A stretch of 50,000 bases of DNA from Pleurotus djamor. Lineage: Eukaryota > Basidiomycota > Agaricomycetes > Agaricales > Pleurotaceae. The translations under genes and the position numbers were made by a program. The notes below the pieces were generated by a model. That model made no database searches, was not told the DNA's origin, and saw nothing but the letters and a program-made list of their open reading frames with translations. The first letter of the stretch is position 1; the number at the start of each line of letters is the position of its first letter. Positions 40,561 to 50,000 of the stretch are shown here, piece after piece. The DNA lies in assembly GCA_029747585.1 (NCBI GenBank), contig JAPEVF010000294.1:1-50000 (forward strand), written 5' to 3'.

Positions 40561-41439
40561 ATTGCGCTCATCTTTGATTTTGCAATGTTTTTGTTCGCAT
40601 TCCCTTGGCCTCAGTGTCAACTCAGTGTCGCCTCATTTCCTCTTGACAATTTTCCTCTGTTTATATTTCCAATAAATTAAATTACTACTAGTGTACTTTG
40701 CATCGTTCTCATAACTCGTGGCGGCAATGATATCTACTCTCTTGATCCTCCTATGCCTATGTGCAATGACGTGGACGGGCGCTTTTGATGCCTCTGGGGA
40801 ACTTCAAGCAACTTGCACTCCGTCCCAACTTCAATGCACTACTTATCTTTCTTCGCCACTCGGGGTTCTTTATACTTGATGATAAGGCATACTTATCTGG
40901 CAAACTCAACCCTAGGCTGCCCCATGTTTCTCTGCAGCAATTGCATTTGACCCAAGCTCGGTCCTATCTTTGTCTTACCCATCGTCAGACTGTCAGACAG
41001 TCTAACGGTGTATGAATACAGCTTCTCGCGCTGAACTAACGTCGGGCTCGACTATCGGAGCTTGTCTTCCTTGGGCCACGGCAGCATGCGTAGGTATGCT
41101 CTACTCAGGTCTTCAAGACAGATTTCGCCGCATACCAGGATCACTCAAAGCCTCAGTCCAGTGAGTGGGCCTCCGATCCTCGAAAGGTGTCCTCCTAGAT
41201 CCCGGTAGACTTGCCGCAAAGATGCCACATGTCTAGACTCGCTCAGTCGCAGGTCGTGCCTGTGTTTCGCCTATCAATAGGCGGTTGAGCCAGTAGCTCT
41301 TTTTAGGGTTCGCCGAACTACTTTTAGTTGATTTACCGCCGTCGACTAACTTCACCACCAATTTTAGCGTCGGTAAATTGTATCAGTCTCCACATATGGG
41401 ATGCGATCCACCTTCGTGTCAGTCCTTGTATCACTTCAG
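40561..41439. other. Intergenic region between copies 2 and 3
   Basis: No gene recognised. It holds the 3' region of copy 2, with an AATAAATTAAATTA stretch at 40671-40685 that may serve polyadenylation. Confidence 0.4.
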
Positions 41440-41668
41440 GACGACCTCGACCCACATCAAGGTTACATCTTGTCAAGTGTGCATCCTTGTTCAGGACAAC
41501 CGAACAACCACTGTACTCGTCATATCCACATCGCGTCGTCGATTCCACTCATCCAGCCGTATGGCATTCGGTCCAGATGCAGAAGAGTAGTGGGTCACCG
41601 ATTTCACTGCAATGGCACTGAGCAAACGGTCCTCAAGTGGGTATGGGACATTTCGGCGTGGTTCTTGC

Positions 41669-41674
41669 TATAAG
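41669..41674 (+). promoter_or_regulatory. TATA box of FAD oxidoreductase copy 3
   Basis: TATAAG inside GCTATAAGATGAG, about 59 bases before the ATG at 41728. The duplicate promoter of copy 1 has the stronger TATAAAA here, so expression of the two copies may differ. Confidence 0.5.
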
Positions 41675-41727
41675 ATGAGTCAAGACGGTCACAAGTTATC
41701 CATTCACCAAACCTCTACTTCCTCGAC

Positions 41728-43419
41728 ATGCCTTCCTCCTTCTCTTCTCTGCTTCTCTTTGCTCTCATCGCTTCCTCGCAAGCTGCTACTATAAGCAACG
41801 AACTCCGGAGACAGATCGTCGCCAGTAATAACTGTGTATGCTCTTCTCTCCCTCTCGTATTGAAGGCACATCCTCACCGCGGCTTTCCTTTTAGTGTCAA
41901 GAACTGATAACCAAGCTGGGGAGCGACAAGGTCATGCTACCCGGCTCTGCTGGCTTCCAGGAGCTTAGCGCGTCGTACTACACGCCCCAGGAGTCGGAGC
42001 TCGTAGCCCAATGCCGTGTCGCTGCTACGAACGCCGCAGACGTTTCCGAAGCGGTCAAGATTGTCAAGGAGGGCGAATGCCCATTCTCCGTTCGTTCTGT
42101 CGGCAACATGCCTTGGGCTGGTGCAGCAAACATCGCTAGTCCCGGCATTGCGATCGATCTGCGAAACATCAATGCGACGACCTTATCAGCAGACAAGAAA
42201 GTCGCGAGCCTTGGCCCCGGCGGTACATGGGGAGAGGTGTACGACACTCTGGATCCATATGGAATGACAGTCGTTGGTGGCCGGTCTAATATCGTTGGTG
42301 TTGGCGGCTTCATTCTTGGAGGTAAGTTCGCTTCTCTTCCACGCCACCACTGGCCAAGGTGCTAATCAATTTGACAGGTGGCTTCTCGAACCTCTCGCCC
42401 GAACACGGCTTTGCGTCAGACAACGTCGTCAACTACGAAGTCGTTCTCTCAGACGGACGCATTGTCAACGCAAACGCAGCTTCTGAACCCGATCTCTTCT
42501 GGGGTCTTAAGGGTGGTAGCACCAACCTCGGCATCATCACCCGCTTCGATGTCAAGGCCTACCCTCTGACTCCCAAGTGGGGTGGATTCAGAGGCCACAC
42601 TATCTCGACCGGTCCCGCGATATTCAACGCCATGACGCAGATGGTAGTGAAGCTTCGCAATGATCCTCACGGTGGTGGCTCTGTTGTCTGGGGATACAAC
42701 GAGATCATGCAGAACGACACCATCTTTTCCTCTTATGCATACCTCGGTGCCGATGTCTCGCAAACAGACCTCTTCGACGACATGTTGGCTGTTCCGTTCA
42801 TCCCTGGCACTGACTCTATCCGCGGCAACACCAACCAACAATCCCTGAGCGGAGAAGTTGACGACGCATTCCCCTCTGGCTTGCGACGCATCTTTTCCAC
42901 CGTGACGCTGAAAGTCGACGTGGACATGGTCATTGGGATTTACGAGAAGTGTCATGAACTATTCGCACCGCTCGTAGGGAAACCACAGCTTCAATGGTCT
43001 GCTAGTTTCCAGCCTATCGCTGTAACCCACCTGCAAGCTACTGCAGCGAATGGTGGCACTCCTCTAGGTCTCTCCCCCGCCGATGGTGACCTTATCCGTG
43101 CGTTGCCCTGCAGCCTATCATTCCACGTTACTCACCGTGTTCCTCTTTGGTAGTTCTGAACCTCAATACTGTCTGGGCATCGAAGACTGATGATGCGGCT
43201 ATGGAAAGCGCTGTCCGTGGCGTAATTGCTTGGGCGACACAAGAGGCTCAAACCCGCAACTCATACCATCATTGGCTTTACTCGAACTACGCCTTACCTG
43301 AGCAGGACGTCTACTCATCGTATGGCTCTGTCAATCACCTTCGCCTCAAGAACATCCAGGCTACGTACGACTCCGACAACACGTTCGGACGTCTTTGGAA
43401 GGGTGGCTTCAAGTTGTGA
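41728..43419 (+). CDS. Secreted FAD-linked oxidoreductase, VAO/BBE type (copy 3)
   Basis: Near-identical twin of copy 1. Four exons (41728-41835, 41895-42321, 42378-43097, 43154-43419) join in phase to 506 residues. It has the same signal peptide, the FAD loop GGRSNIVGVGGFILGGGF and the C-terminal element SSYGSVNHLRLKNIQATYDS. Differences from copy 1 are scattered (SAS for NES near residue 57, VVK for MMVK, VDMV for IDTV, WASK for WTSQ). None falls in a motif I recognise, so both should be active. The covalent-flavin His site is RSVGNM, again without His. The recent duplication may serve gene dosage, or the two may be kept similar by gene conversion. The nearest genes downstream are the HIT protein (-) and, 4 kb away, the RiPP-like precursor. 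Confidence 0.88.
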
Positions 43420-43932
43420 CGCCCTCGAATCCGTTCTCTATACACCCGCTTCCTTGACCTTAATCACGGATTTCTCCGGCTTCTGTATAATATTTTCCTC
43501 ATGCACCTAATATCCTATTTATTTCACCCCATCAGTATCTTATATGTACATTTCGCTGTTTCTGGTATCATTCTGAAATACATTGAAACTTGGTTGCTCT
43601 CACTCCCCCCAAACCCCAATCTAGTTTAACGCCATCAATATTTCGCAAACGTTGACTACTCCGGGACTTCCAGTACCTCACTCGGCCCTGCGGAGTCCTC
43701 TTGCTCAAATCGCCCCAATCATGCGTTACGAACACCGAAGTTCATGCGAGATTACTAGTCATATTGGATGTGATGTCAAGGCTATACCGTAGGTATCTCC
43801 CAAGCGTCTTGTCCAATCTATGGATGTCAAGACCTCTAGCCACTAGTAGAAAAGAGCTATGATACCATTAATACGGATTATGCGCACATAAAAGGCTCCT
43901 GAGGCGGGTATTAGATAGTGGAAGCTTCCTTG
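43420..43932. other. Intergenic region, convergent ends
   Basis: 3' ends of copy 3 (+) and the HIT gene (-). No gene recognised. Confidence 0.4.
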
Positions 43933-44975
43933 CTATTTTTGTTCGCGTTGTAATATGTCACGGATTACCTTGACAGATACCGTCTTCCAATCATGAGCAA
44001 AGGTGCTGTGCTGCCTGAAAGAGCTATCGTTCAACAGGACGTGCATGTGAAGATGGCCGATGCTAGCGTGCGGGTGGACGTGGAATCCGAAAACGACGTC
44101 TCTCTGTTCCATACCACTGAGTCGAGTTGCAAATGCTTTGGTGGATGATCGACAAGCGTTCATGATGGGACGTAAGAGAGCGATCCTTTCATGAGCATCG
44201 GCCTTAACGTAAGCTTCGATAAGGTGGTTGTGCCTTTGTTCCATGGTGTTCTTAATGGCATCGTTTATGAGAGCAACAGCACCAGGTCGACGCCAAAATT
44301 GCTTGAAATGAGTCTCCAGCTCGTCGATGATTGTGGAATCTTTCAAAGATACGACATTATAGACTAGATGCAAGTTAGGGGGTTCGAAAGCTCTCTCAAG
44401 ACAAGCATGAGAACACTGAGTTTGCTGACCTTTTGATTTTGGGATGACGAGTAGATGCATGTAGGACATGCCCGCGGATGAAGATTTATCGACACCAGAC
44501 AGGTTGACATCACTCGAGTACAGGCGTACATCGTGTGCAGCGTTATTGCAAATGATATAAGAGTTCTCGCTCTCAGAAAGGATTCTCTGCCTCGGGTAGT
44601 GCAAAGCGTAGTCCTGGGTCGAATCAAGGCGCGTTCAGGGGGGAGCCACTGAAGTCAAAGAATTTAGACTAACGGTGAAAAATGTATCTGATTTCCTCCA
44701 AGGCATGCCTATACCGTTGGAAGATTGGCCGACCAGAGCTGGAGGTATAAGTCCTTTCCTAGGAGGAATGGTTTAAAGTGCCGCCAAAATGCGAAACAAG
44801 ATGTAACTTACAAGATGACGTAGGCACAATTATCCTCGTGCGCTTCATACGCCTTCAGTTCTCTGATGGCATCAGGGTTCGCGAGGAAATCTTCTCGGAG
44901 TTTAGTGACTTCGGCAAGGTGTTTCGTCGCGTTTCCGTTCAGGACGGCTTGGAAGGATTCAAAATTGTTTGACAT
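43933..44975 (-). CDS. HIT-family (histidine triad) protein, unknown substrate
   Basis: Probable nucleotide hydrolase or transferase. The histidine triad is SIGHLHMHVLL (H-x-H-x-H-x-x), preceded by GFHVHPHA. Upstream blocks read YPRQRILSESENSYIICNN, then SAGMSYMHLLVIPKS, resembling the beta strands and helix of the HIT fold. Four exons: 44975-44812, 44758-44674, 44613-44430 and 44363-43933, each joined in phase, giving 287 residues. This is longer than simple HINT proteins, with a long helical insertion between the two parts of the fold. A further in-frame codon at 45074 could extend the N-terminus, but MSNNFESFQAV is a good start. It resembles DcpS/aprataxin-like relatives in size only; the specific activity is not assignable. 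Neighbouring genes are unrelated. Confidence 0.75.
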
Positions 44976-45901
44976 GCAAAAGATGGGGGATGATGGGAGT
45001 GTGTGTTGAAGTGCAGTTACGAAAACGGTCGACCTTAAGAGGGTATGCAGGGCTGTTGCCACTTCCGTCGACACGTGAACAGCGCTGAACAGGGGTGTTG
45101 TCGCGATGAGGCACGATATGGAACAATGCGCCTCAATTCTTTCACTTTTCTTAGCCTTGGTACCACTAAGTACGCCCGGAATGACCTATGGCGGTGTAAG
45201 CACTTTCTACGCAGAAGCCGATGGCGGTGCAGGTGACATGCAAGGCAAATGCAAGGTCGCATTTCGGCGCGGACTTTTACTGCAGAGCTTGCATGAGCTT
45301 ACAGGAAGTTGGCCTATTCCTCTTAAGCGTTGCAGCATGGCTAGGAAAAGTGCGATCAGTTACCTTTCAGGACCGGGGCTGTACCTTCCTCGGTCGCAAG
45401 CAGAGGCTATGTTTGCCGAACATAGCCCCCTAATGGCCCCTATACTATCACCTTGAGGGGTGCTGGTGAACTAGTGAACGTTTGAACGCTTGCGAAACCA
45501 ACTCGTATAGATAACCCTCTCCACCAAGTACGCTCTGAAGAGATGTGGGTGCCCATCACACTTCACAGCTTGAAGATTGGGGCGGCCCATGTTTCTACCT
45601 CTTGGCGGCATCTACTAGATCTTGCTTTGATTTCGCACACTGGAAGGCAATCTGTTGCTTGGATATCGGTGCATGTCCACTGGCAAAGTCGAACCCGGTA
45701 CAACATCAGTTGATCAAGCTTCGAGATGTTCTTCACATTTCTCACGCCTGATGGGAATGGACTGACAGCTTCAAGACAGCTTCCAACTGGGGAAGGCGTT
45801 GGGAAGGCTAGGTCACAGCATGTCCTGGTAGCGCTCACCATCATGTCCTTGTATCCTCGCTGGTTCCGCGACTCTGATGTCGACCCCCTCTTTCTTGAGC
45901 T
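44976..45901. other. Region between the HIT gene and the membrane protein gene
   Basis: A plus-strand frame at 45106-45456 (ATG possible at 45118) begins with a hydrophobic signal-like segment. It then has STFYAEADGGAGDMQGKC, resembling the start of expansin or double-psi barrel proteins (T-F-Y ... G-x-M-x-G-x-C). The rest shows no such similarity and no partner exon was found, so it is not called. No other gene is seen. Confidence 0.3.
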
Positions 45902-47039
45902 ATGAGTCATCTCTCACAGGAACACGCCGCAAGCTCTCCCTATACGCCCCATGCACTATCACCCTCTAATGAGCTTGATAAGGTGTTAGCTGACTTGGAA
46001 AGAGTCACGAAGCCTACGAAGGAAGTTCTCAACCGACGCATCTACGTCAACAAGGCCTTGATCGATGGATTCGCTACCCTTATTCCTGTTGTACGTAGCA
46101 TTCGATACGCTAGGTGCCAAGGACTCTAGACTGAGTCTACATCTACCAGAGCATATTTGTTGCAAGTGTTCAGGGTCAAGTGGTCGCGTCTACCCTCGAG
46201 TCTAACGGCGACTCCGTCAGCGTCGCGGCGAATTGGTTTGGATTCAACGGCTTGGTACTCGATATCTTGGGTACTGCGTTCGGTTCAATGCGATTGCTAT
46301 CTCTCCAGCGATCAACACGGGGTGCTGAAAGAAATTTGGCCTTGATACGGGAGGCTCACGGCCTTCTCAAAGACCAGATCGTCTCGCTTAGATCAAACCT
46401 CAATTCGAATCAACCCACCACTTTGAAAGAGGTTGAAACTATCAAGGAGGCTCTTGAAGAGTATAAAACCCTAATGAAGAGCATTAGCCTCCTTTATCGC
46501 TCGGCGTTTCCTTCGCTTCTCGATCTCACCCCCGTCAATATCATCCCGGCTCATGGGGTCATACACTGGGCGACGAAGAGATCTTCCGTGATCAAGAGCG
46601 GGTTCAGGCGCATCAATTTCTTCCTGGACGACTTTGTCGTTCCCCAAGTTCGACGACCTCGGTCAACTATCCCTGATCAGGTGCCGATCGTTGTGATGGC
46701 TTTCGGGATTGTCTTCCTCCTGCTTTCAGTTATCTTGCAGGCAATCGCTACGCAATTCCGCCGCGTTTGGCTTGGATGTGTCATTTTGACTGGGATAGTT
46801 TGCCTTTACGCATCCCCCGGTATTATGGACACTGATGAAGGTCACCCTAGTAAGGTGGATGCTATATATCGAGCGTTTCTCCCTCAACGTTACGATTTTT
46901 AGATCGCCAAGAGCGGAACTTGAGAGAGAAGATCAGAGCCCTTCGTGGTAAACTTGGTCAGGAGGAGGAAGTATCCAGCGAGGTCAGTTAAAAAATCTCT
47001 GTCTCTCCTAACGGCGAGCTAACGAAGGACCAACAGTAA
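45902..47039 (+). CDS. Predicted membrane protein of unknown function
   Basis: I do not recognise the family. Four exons: 45902-46090, 46174-46849, 46903-46982 and 47037-47039, giving 315 residues. The N-terminal part has a coiled-coil-like stretch with NELDKVLADLERVTKPTKEV. A middle hydrophobic segment (FGFNGLVLDILGTAFGSM) and a charged helix (RNLALIREAHGLLKDQIV) follow. Two clear membrane helices, VPIVVMAFGIVFLLLSVIL and VWLGCVILTGIVCLYAS, lie near the end, then a short coiled coil with RNLREKIRALRGKLGQEEE. The last exon may be only the stop codon TAA; without splicing that intron the frame stops two codons later, so both forms differ by two residues. It is convergent with the RiPP-like precursor gene, 366 bases apart. 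Whether the two are functionally linked is unknown. Confidence 0.65.
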
Positions 47040-47404
47040 CCCAGCGAAAACATCGCTTCACCGAGTGCTTCCTGATCTGGGGAATTGAATCGATCAGGGA
47101 CCATCTAGAGTATCTTCGTTCGGTGGGAACGAGCTTCGCCTCACCTCTCTGTTACCAAAACGCGTTACTTATCATCAGAATCTTTACGTATACCTTGTCC
47201 GAACTCGCAGCTCCCAGTGTGCCTTCTCTTAAGCTATCTTGGTGGCAAAAGCATCGAAACTGGAACGAATTTACAACAGACATTTGAAGACGCGTACATA
47301 CTCTATGGTTCGGTCACGTAGGATGAATGCTCGAAAGGTCCATCCCTTCTGTTATAAGCTACTACTACAGAAGCTTAATGACCCCTCTGCCACCTGCTCC
47401 CAGC

Positions 47405-47933
47405 CTAGATGGCGCGCTTCTCCTGGAGATAGCGGGTGTAGTAGAAGCGCTTTTCGAGTTGCTCAGCGTCGTCTGCGCTATATTGAATGTAGGTGTTGGC
47501 AGGGCTGCGCTTTTCGGGCTGTTCAAGACCCTCTTCCTCACGCTTCTCTTGGAGATAGTCGTGGTAGTAGAAACGTTTCTCCGGTTGCTCGGGATCTTCA
47601 GCACGCTTCTCCGGGACGTAGTGGGTGTAGTAGAAGCGTTTCTCGGGCTGCTCCAGGCCATGGTCTTCACGCTTTTCTTGGAGATATTTGCTGTAGAGGT
47701 AACGTTTCTCCGGTTGCTCGAAGGCCTCGCCGCCACGCTTCTCTTGGAGCTGATACCCGGTGTAGTAAAAGCGTTTCTCGGGGTGCTCTGAGCCTGTATC
47801 AGGGTCATGAGTGTTTCATCCAGAGTACCACTATGTGTATGGGAGACTTACTCTGCGTCGCAGGGAGCACGGCGGCGAGCGATGGTGTGAGGAGAATGGC
47901 AAAGAGGACGAAAGAGAATGAAGTGCGAAACAT
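47405..47933 (-). CDS. Secreted Kex2-processed repeat precursor, asperipin-like RiPP (dikaritin) candidate
   Basis: Exon 1 (47933-47852) encodes a signal peptide, MFRTSFSFVLFAILLTPSLA. A 58-base intron (47851-47794) joins in phase to exon 2 (47793-47405), total 156 residues. After the signal there are 11 Lys-Arg sites, the cleavage signal of Kex2 in the Golgi. They separate acidic spacers of the type EDHGLEQPEKR from six-residue cores ending before LQEKR or VPEKR. The cores are FYYTGY (47770-47753), YLYSKY (47701-47684), FYYTHY (47635-47618), FYYHDY (47572-47555) and FYYTRY (47446-47429). One unit, SPANTYIQY (47506-47480), is divergent. All five keep aromatic position 1 and Tyr 3 and 6. FYYTGY equals the asperipin-2a core of Aspergillus flavus, where UstYa enzymes make ether cross-links. 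The frame shown by the repeats is not the longest open frame. An uncyclised repellent-like wall peptide is the alternative. Confidence 0.85.
47429..47793 (-). repeat. In-gene tandem repeat encoding Kex2 units
   Basis: DNA repeats with units of mostly 63-69 bases, each encoding an acidic spacer ending EQPEKR plus an aromatic core plus LQEKR. Conserved words include GAGAAACG and CTTCTACTAC. Units are imperfect at the DNA level, so they are old rather than a fresh slippage product. Confidence 0.75.
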
Positions 47934-47994
47934 GGCGAAGTCTGAAGCTAAAGTTGAACTGAACAACGTGAAGAATGCGAGCGATTTCTTGAGG

Positions 47995-48002
47995 TATATA
48001 TA
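47995..48002 (-). promoter_or_regulatory. TATA box of the Kex2-repeat precursor gene
   Basis: TATATATA (palindromic, inside GGTATATATACGAG) about 62 bases before the ATG at 47933 on the minus strand. Strong TATA boxes fit highly expressed secreted-peptide genes. Confidence 0.55.
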
Positions 48003-48009
48003 CGAGTGA

Positions 48010-50000
48010 TGCAAAAAATATTAGTATTAATATTAGACAGTCAATAATTCACAGAGAAAATTGCTCATTTCCCGTCCTTAGTTGTCCCCAAATTGAGGCC
48101 GCCCGCATCTTCTGGTACCTCATTCAAGCTTTATCGACGATATCGCCTTACGGTCAAGTGAAGCGAACAGATAGTTCATCAGACAAGGTGCGTTGCCTGA
48201 GAGAATCTCTCGAAGAACTCGGTGAGTCCTCTCCTAGTCTCACGTACAGACTCGAGGCTTTGAGTTTCGGCTTGTGAATCCTGCAAGGAAGTGAGTCAAG
48301 GACCACGTTCAGGAACTAGCAGAGGTGGTATAATTGAATAATGAATTACCTAACTCCACGCTTTTGCAACAGTTTGTCCACTCTGAAACCGCACCCCTCT
48401 TCCGGTATGTACTCACTCAGGCTTCCGACTATATCTACTTCAAGCTTTCAAAGCCGGTAAACCGGTCATAGCTTGTCCGACGTAGCGCGTCCCCAAGGAT
48501 TTCTAGAATAATCTAGTAGACCGATATCTTATCATAACCACGATAAACTCAAGGTTGGCTTGCGGCTCACGATCTGTACGAGAAATCGAGAGAATACATA
48601 GCTTATGAGACTCTCCTTAGGCCTTCTGGGGGGGGTTGGCTTGTTGACAAGGTAGACCATAGATGCGGTGATGCACTTCCGCACCGCTTAAACTCAAGAT
48701 TAGCACTCGGGTACTATTAAGCCAAGCTATAGATCCTAGCGAAGAGAATGCGAGTAGGGAGTAGAGCGGTGTGGAACGTTGGTTAAGGTTGGGTTTGAAA
48801 TTTGAGGCGTAAGTCAGGTTTAAGTTGAAACCCCGAACTTCGTTCTTGTAGGTAAATATTGGCGGTTGGTTACCGGACGTCTTCCTTTCGGGGGGTCAGG
48901 GCGTTCTCTATTGTGTAACACGGCCCGAGAAATAGTGGACATTAAGTAGACCCCAATTCGACCCGTTTGGAAATCGTAGGGAACCTGCCGCTCACAATGA
49001 AATGTACGCGAAGGATATGGAGAATGACGGTTGAACGTTTGAACGTTGAACTGCAAACACCTTCGGAAACTGGGTACTTTCAAAGCAACGTTATCTAAAG
49101 TTTCATGGGTGGGATACATAGATTAGTTAGTTTGGGTGCAGCACGTCTAGCAGTTGCCCCGCCCACCTGGGCCGAGACTGCACCAGCAATCGGAATAGTT
49201 GGGTTTTTCAGCCCACGTTCCAGCAGAGGGGGAGNCGTCTGAGGTAAGTAATTGAAAAAGCTTGGAAAGAGAGCGCTGGAGAGCACAGCTTCGAAGAACA
49301 TGGGTCGGAAGACTTGCAGTTTCCAGTAGGGGCACAAGCCGGGACTGCGATAGCAGTATGTAGCAGTGACGGAGGGAACGACGGCGAATTCTGTGGCATA
49401 TCCATCAACGCGGCCGAGCCAGACGTTGACATGACTTACCTTCGCAGAGATACAGAGGGATGTATTCTAACGATGCCATGTGAGTGGCGAATGGCCGGTC
49501 GACCATTGAGGGGCGCCGTTGAGTGAACATACCAGAGCTTTCGTCGGCTTAAGTACATTGGACACTTGGCGAGTGTCTTCGATTCGCCGTGCCGCTTATC
49601 GTACACAGGTAGTGCAAAGCCCAGGCCGAATGCCCGTTCTTCACTCAAAGAAAGAGATGTAAGCTGAAACACGATCGCAACTCTGGCTACTCACAGATAT
49701 TCACGCCCTTTTCAAACGATGAGAGCGAGATCATACTGGGGATGACGTTGGAGAAAGGACAAGTATCCTCTCAAAGAGGTGACACTCAAGTTCCAGGGAA
49801 ATTTGACGAAATCAATACAAAGCTAAGGAAGAGTTGCCCCAGCACACTCTCCCTGAAACATACTTACCTCGGTGATTCTTCTTCAAGGTTAGTATGAACG
49901 GCTGACTTACTCGCCACCGGAGAGTCGTGTTAAAAATTTTGGCTCAAAATGCCCCTTTTGATAGTCACGTCACCACACGTGATCCGATATCGCGAAAGGC
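48010..50000. other. Right-end region without a recognised gene
   Basis: No gene could be assembled. A minus-strand stretch (about 49430-49090) contains SVTATYCYRSPGLCPYWKLQ and stays open for about 100 codons across an unresolved base at 49235. It may be a relic or an exon of a gene outside the window. Words of the type GTTGAACGTTTGAACG appear near 49032-49052 and also at 45478-45490. Confidence 0.35.

Larger units (their letters stand above)
41440..43419 (+). repeat. Inverted segmental duplication, right arm
   Basis: Partner of 26502-28470 in the opposite orientation. The shared promoter includes an identical run CAACCGAACAACCACTGTAC. Coding sequences differ mostly at silent sites, with about 15-20 amino acid changes. 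The arm starts near 41440 and stops at the TGA. Confidence 0.8.

Noticed and set aside
41401..41673. Frame before copy 3 and its twin at 28265-28495 (-), similar to each other
   Set aside because: The similarity is explained by the duplicated promoter; there is no start conserved in both and the coding gene follows directly.
47239..48009. Long open frames on the plus strand (47239-48009 and 47327-47791) and a minus-strand frame at 47808-47365
   Set aside because: They are shadows of the Kex2-repeat gene. Only the frame giving EKR repeats has a signal peptide, an in-phase intron and a repeated amino acid pattern.

Overview
The window is nuclear DNA of a filamentous fungus, most probably an agaricomycete (mushroom-forming) basidiomycete. 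Genes are broken by many 45-90 base introns, promoters carry simple TATA boxes, and the set of families (tandem P450s, a cytosolic copper tyrosinase, an ENA-type sodium P-ATPase, secreted FAD oxidases, a White Collar 1-like photoreceptor without a GATA zinc finger) is typical of that group. Coordinates below come from joining exons by hand on splice sites, frame and family similarity. No database search was run.

Layout. 1-292 (-): 5' end of a RAD57-type repair gene. 293-10039: gene-poor, with a 77-residue two-exon gene (4131-4411), a truncated F-box relic, a broken MFS relic and two pairs of dispersed repeats. 10040-15104: two tandem cytochrome P450 genes. 15580-16098 (-): C-terminal relic of a tyrosinase. 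17064-19085: full-length tyrosinase with one frameshift. 19228-19942 (-): hexapeptide-repeat acetyltransferase. 20626-24698: ENA-type P-ATPase. 24922-26239: F-box protein. 26502-28183 (-), 38858-40560 (+) and 41728-43419 (+): three secreted FAD oxidoreductases. The first and third are near-identical and lie in inverted orientation about 13 kb apart. Between them are an NmrA-like reductase (29091-30502), a Fus3/Kss1-type MAP kinase (31216-32835), a WC-1-like LOV photoreceptor (33407-35963) and a mitochondrial PDK/BCKDK-type kinase (36276-38068). 43933-44975 (-): HIT-family protein. 45902-47039: membrane protein of unknown function. 47405-47933 (-): a secreted Kex2-processed repeat precursor. 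48010-50000: no gene recognised.

The most notable item is the gene at 47405-47933. It has a signal peptide followed by alternating acidic spacers and aromatic six-residue cores, all flanked by Lys-Arg sites. The first core, FYYTGY, equals the core of asperipin-2a, a dikaritin RiPP known from Aspergillus flavus; the others are variants (YLYSKY, FYYTHY, FYYHDY, FYYTRY). This looks like an asperipin-like RiPP precursor in a basidiomycete, able to release several related peptides. No UstYa (DUF3328) cyclase gene was found here, so its modifying enzymes are either outside the window or of another kind. The tyrosinase, P450s and FAD oxidases nearby are only candidates.

Three coding frames are broken by one extra base in a G or C run (18658-18664, 33520-33526, 35330-35337). 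The shared pattern points to homopolymer sequencing error rather than real loss of these genes. Seven unresolved bases (N) also occur.
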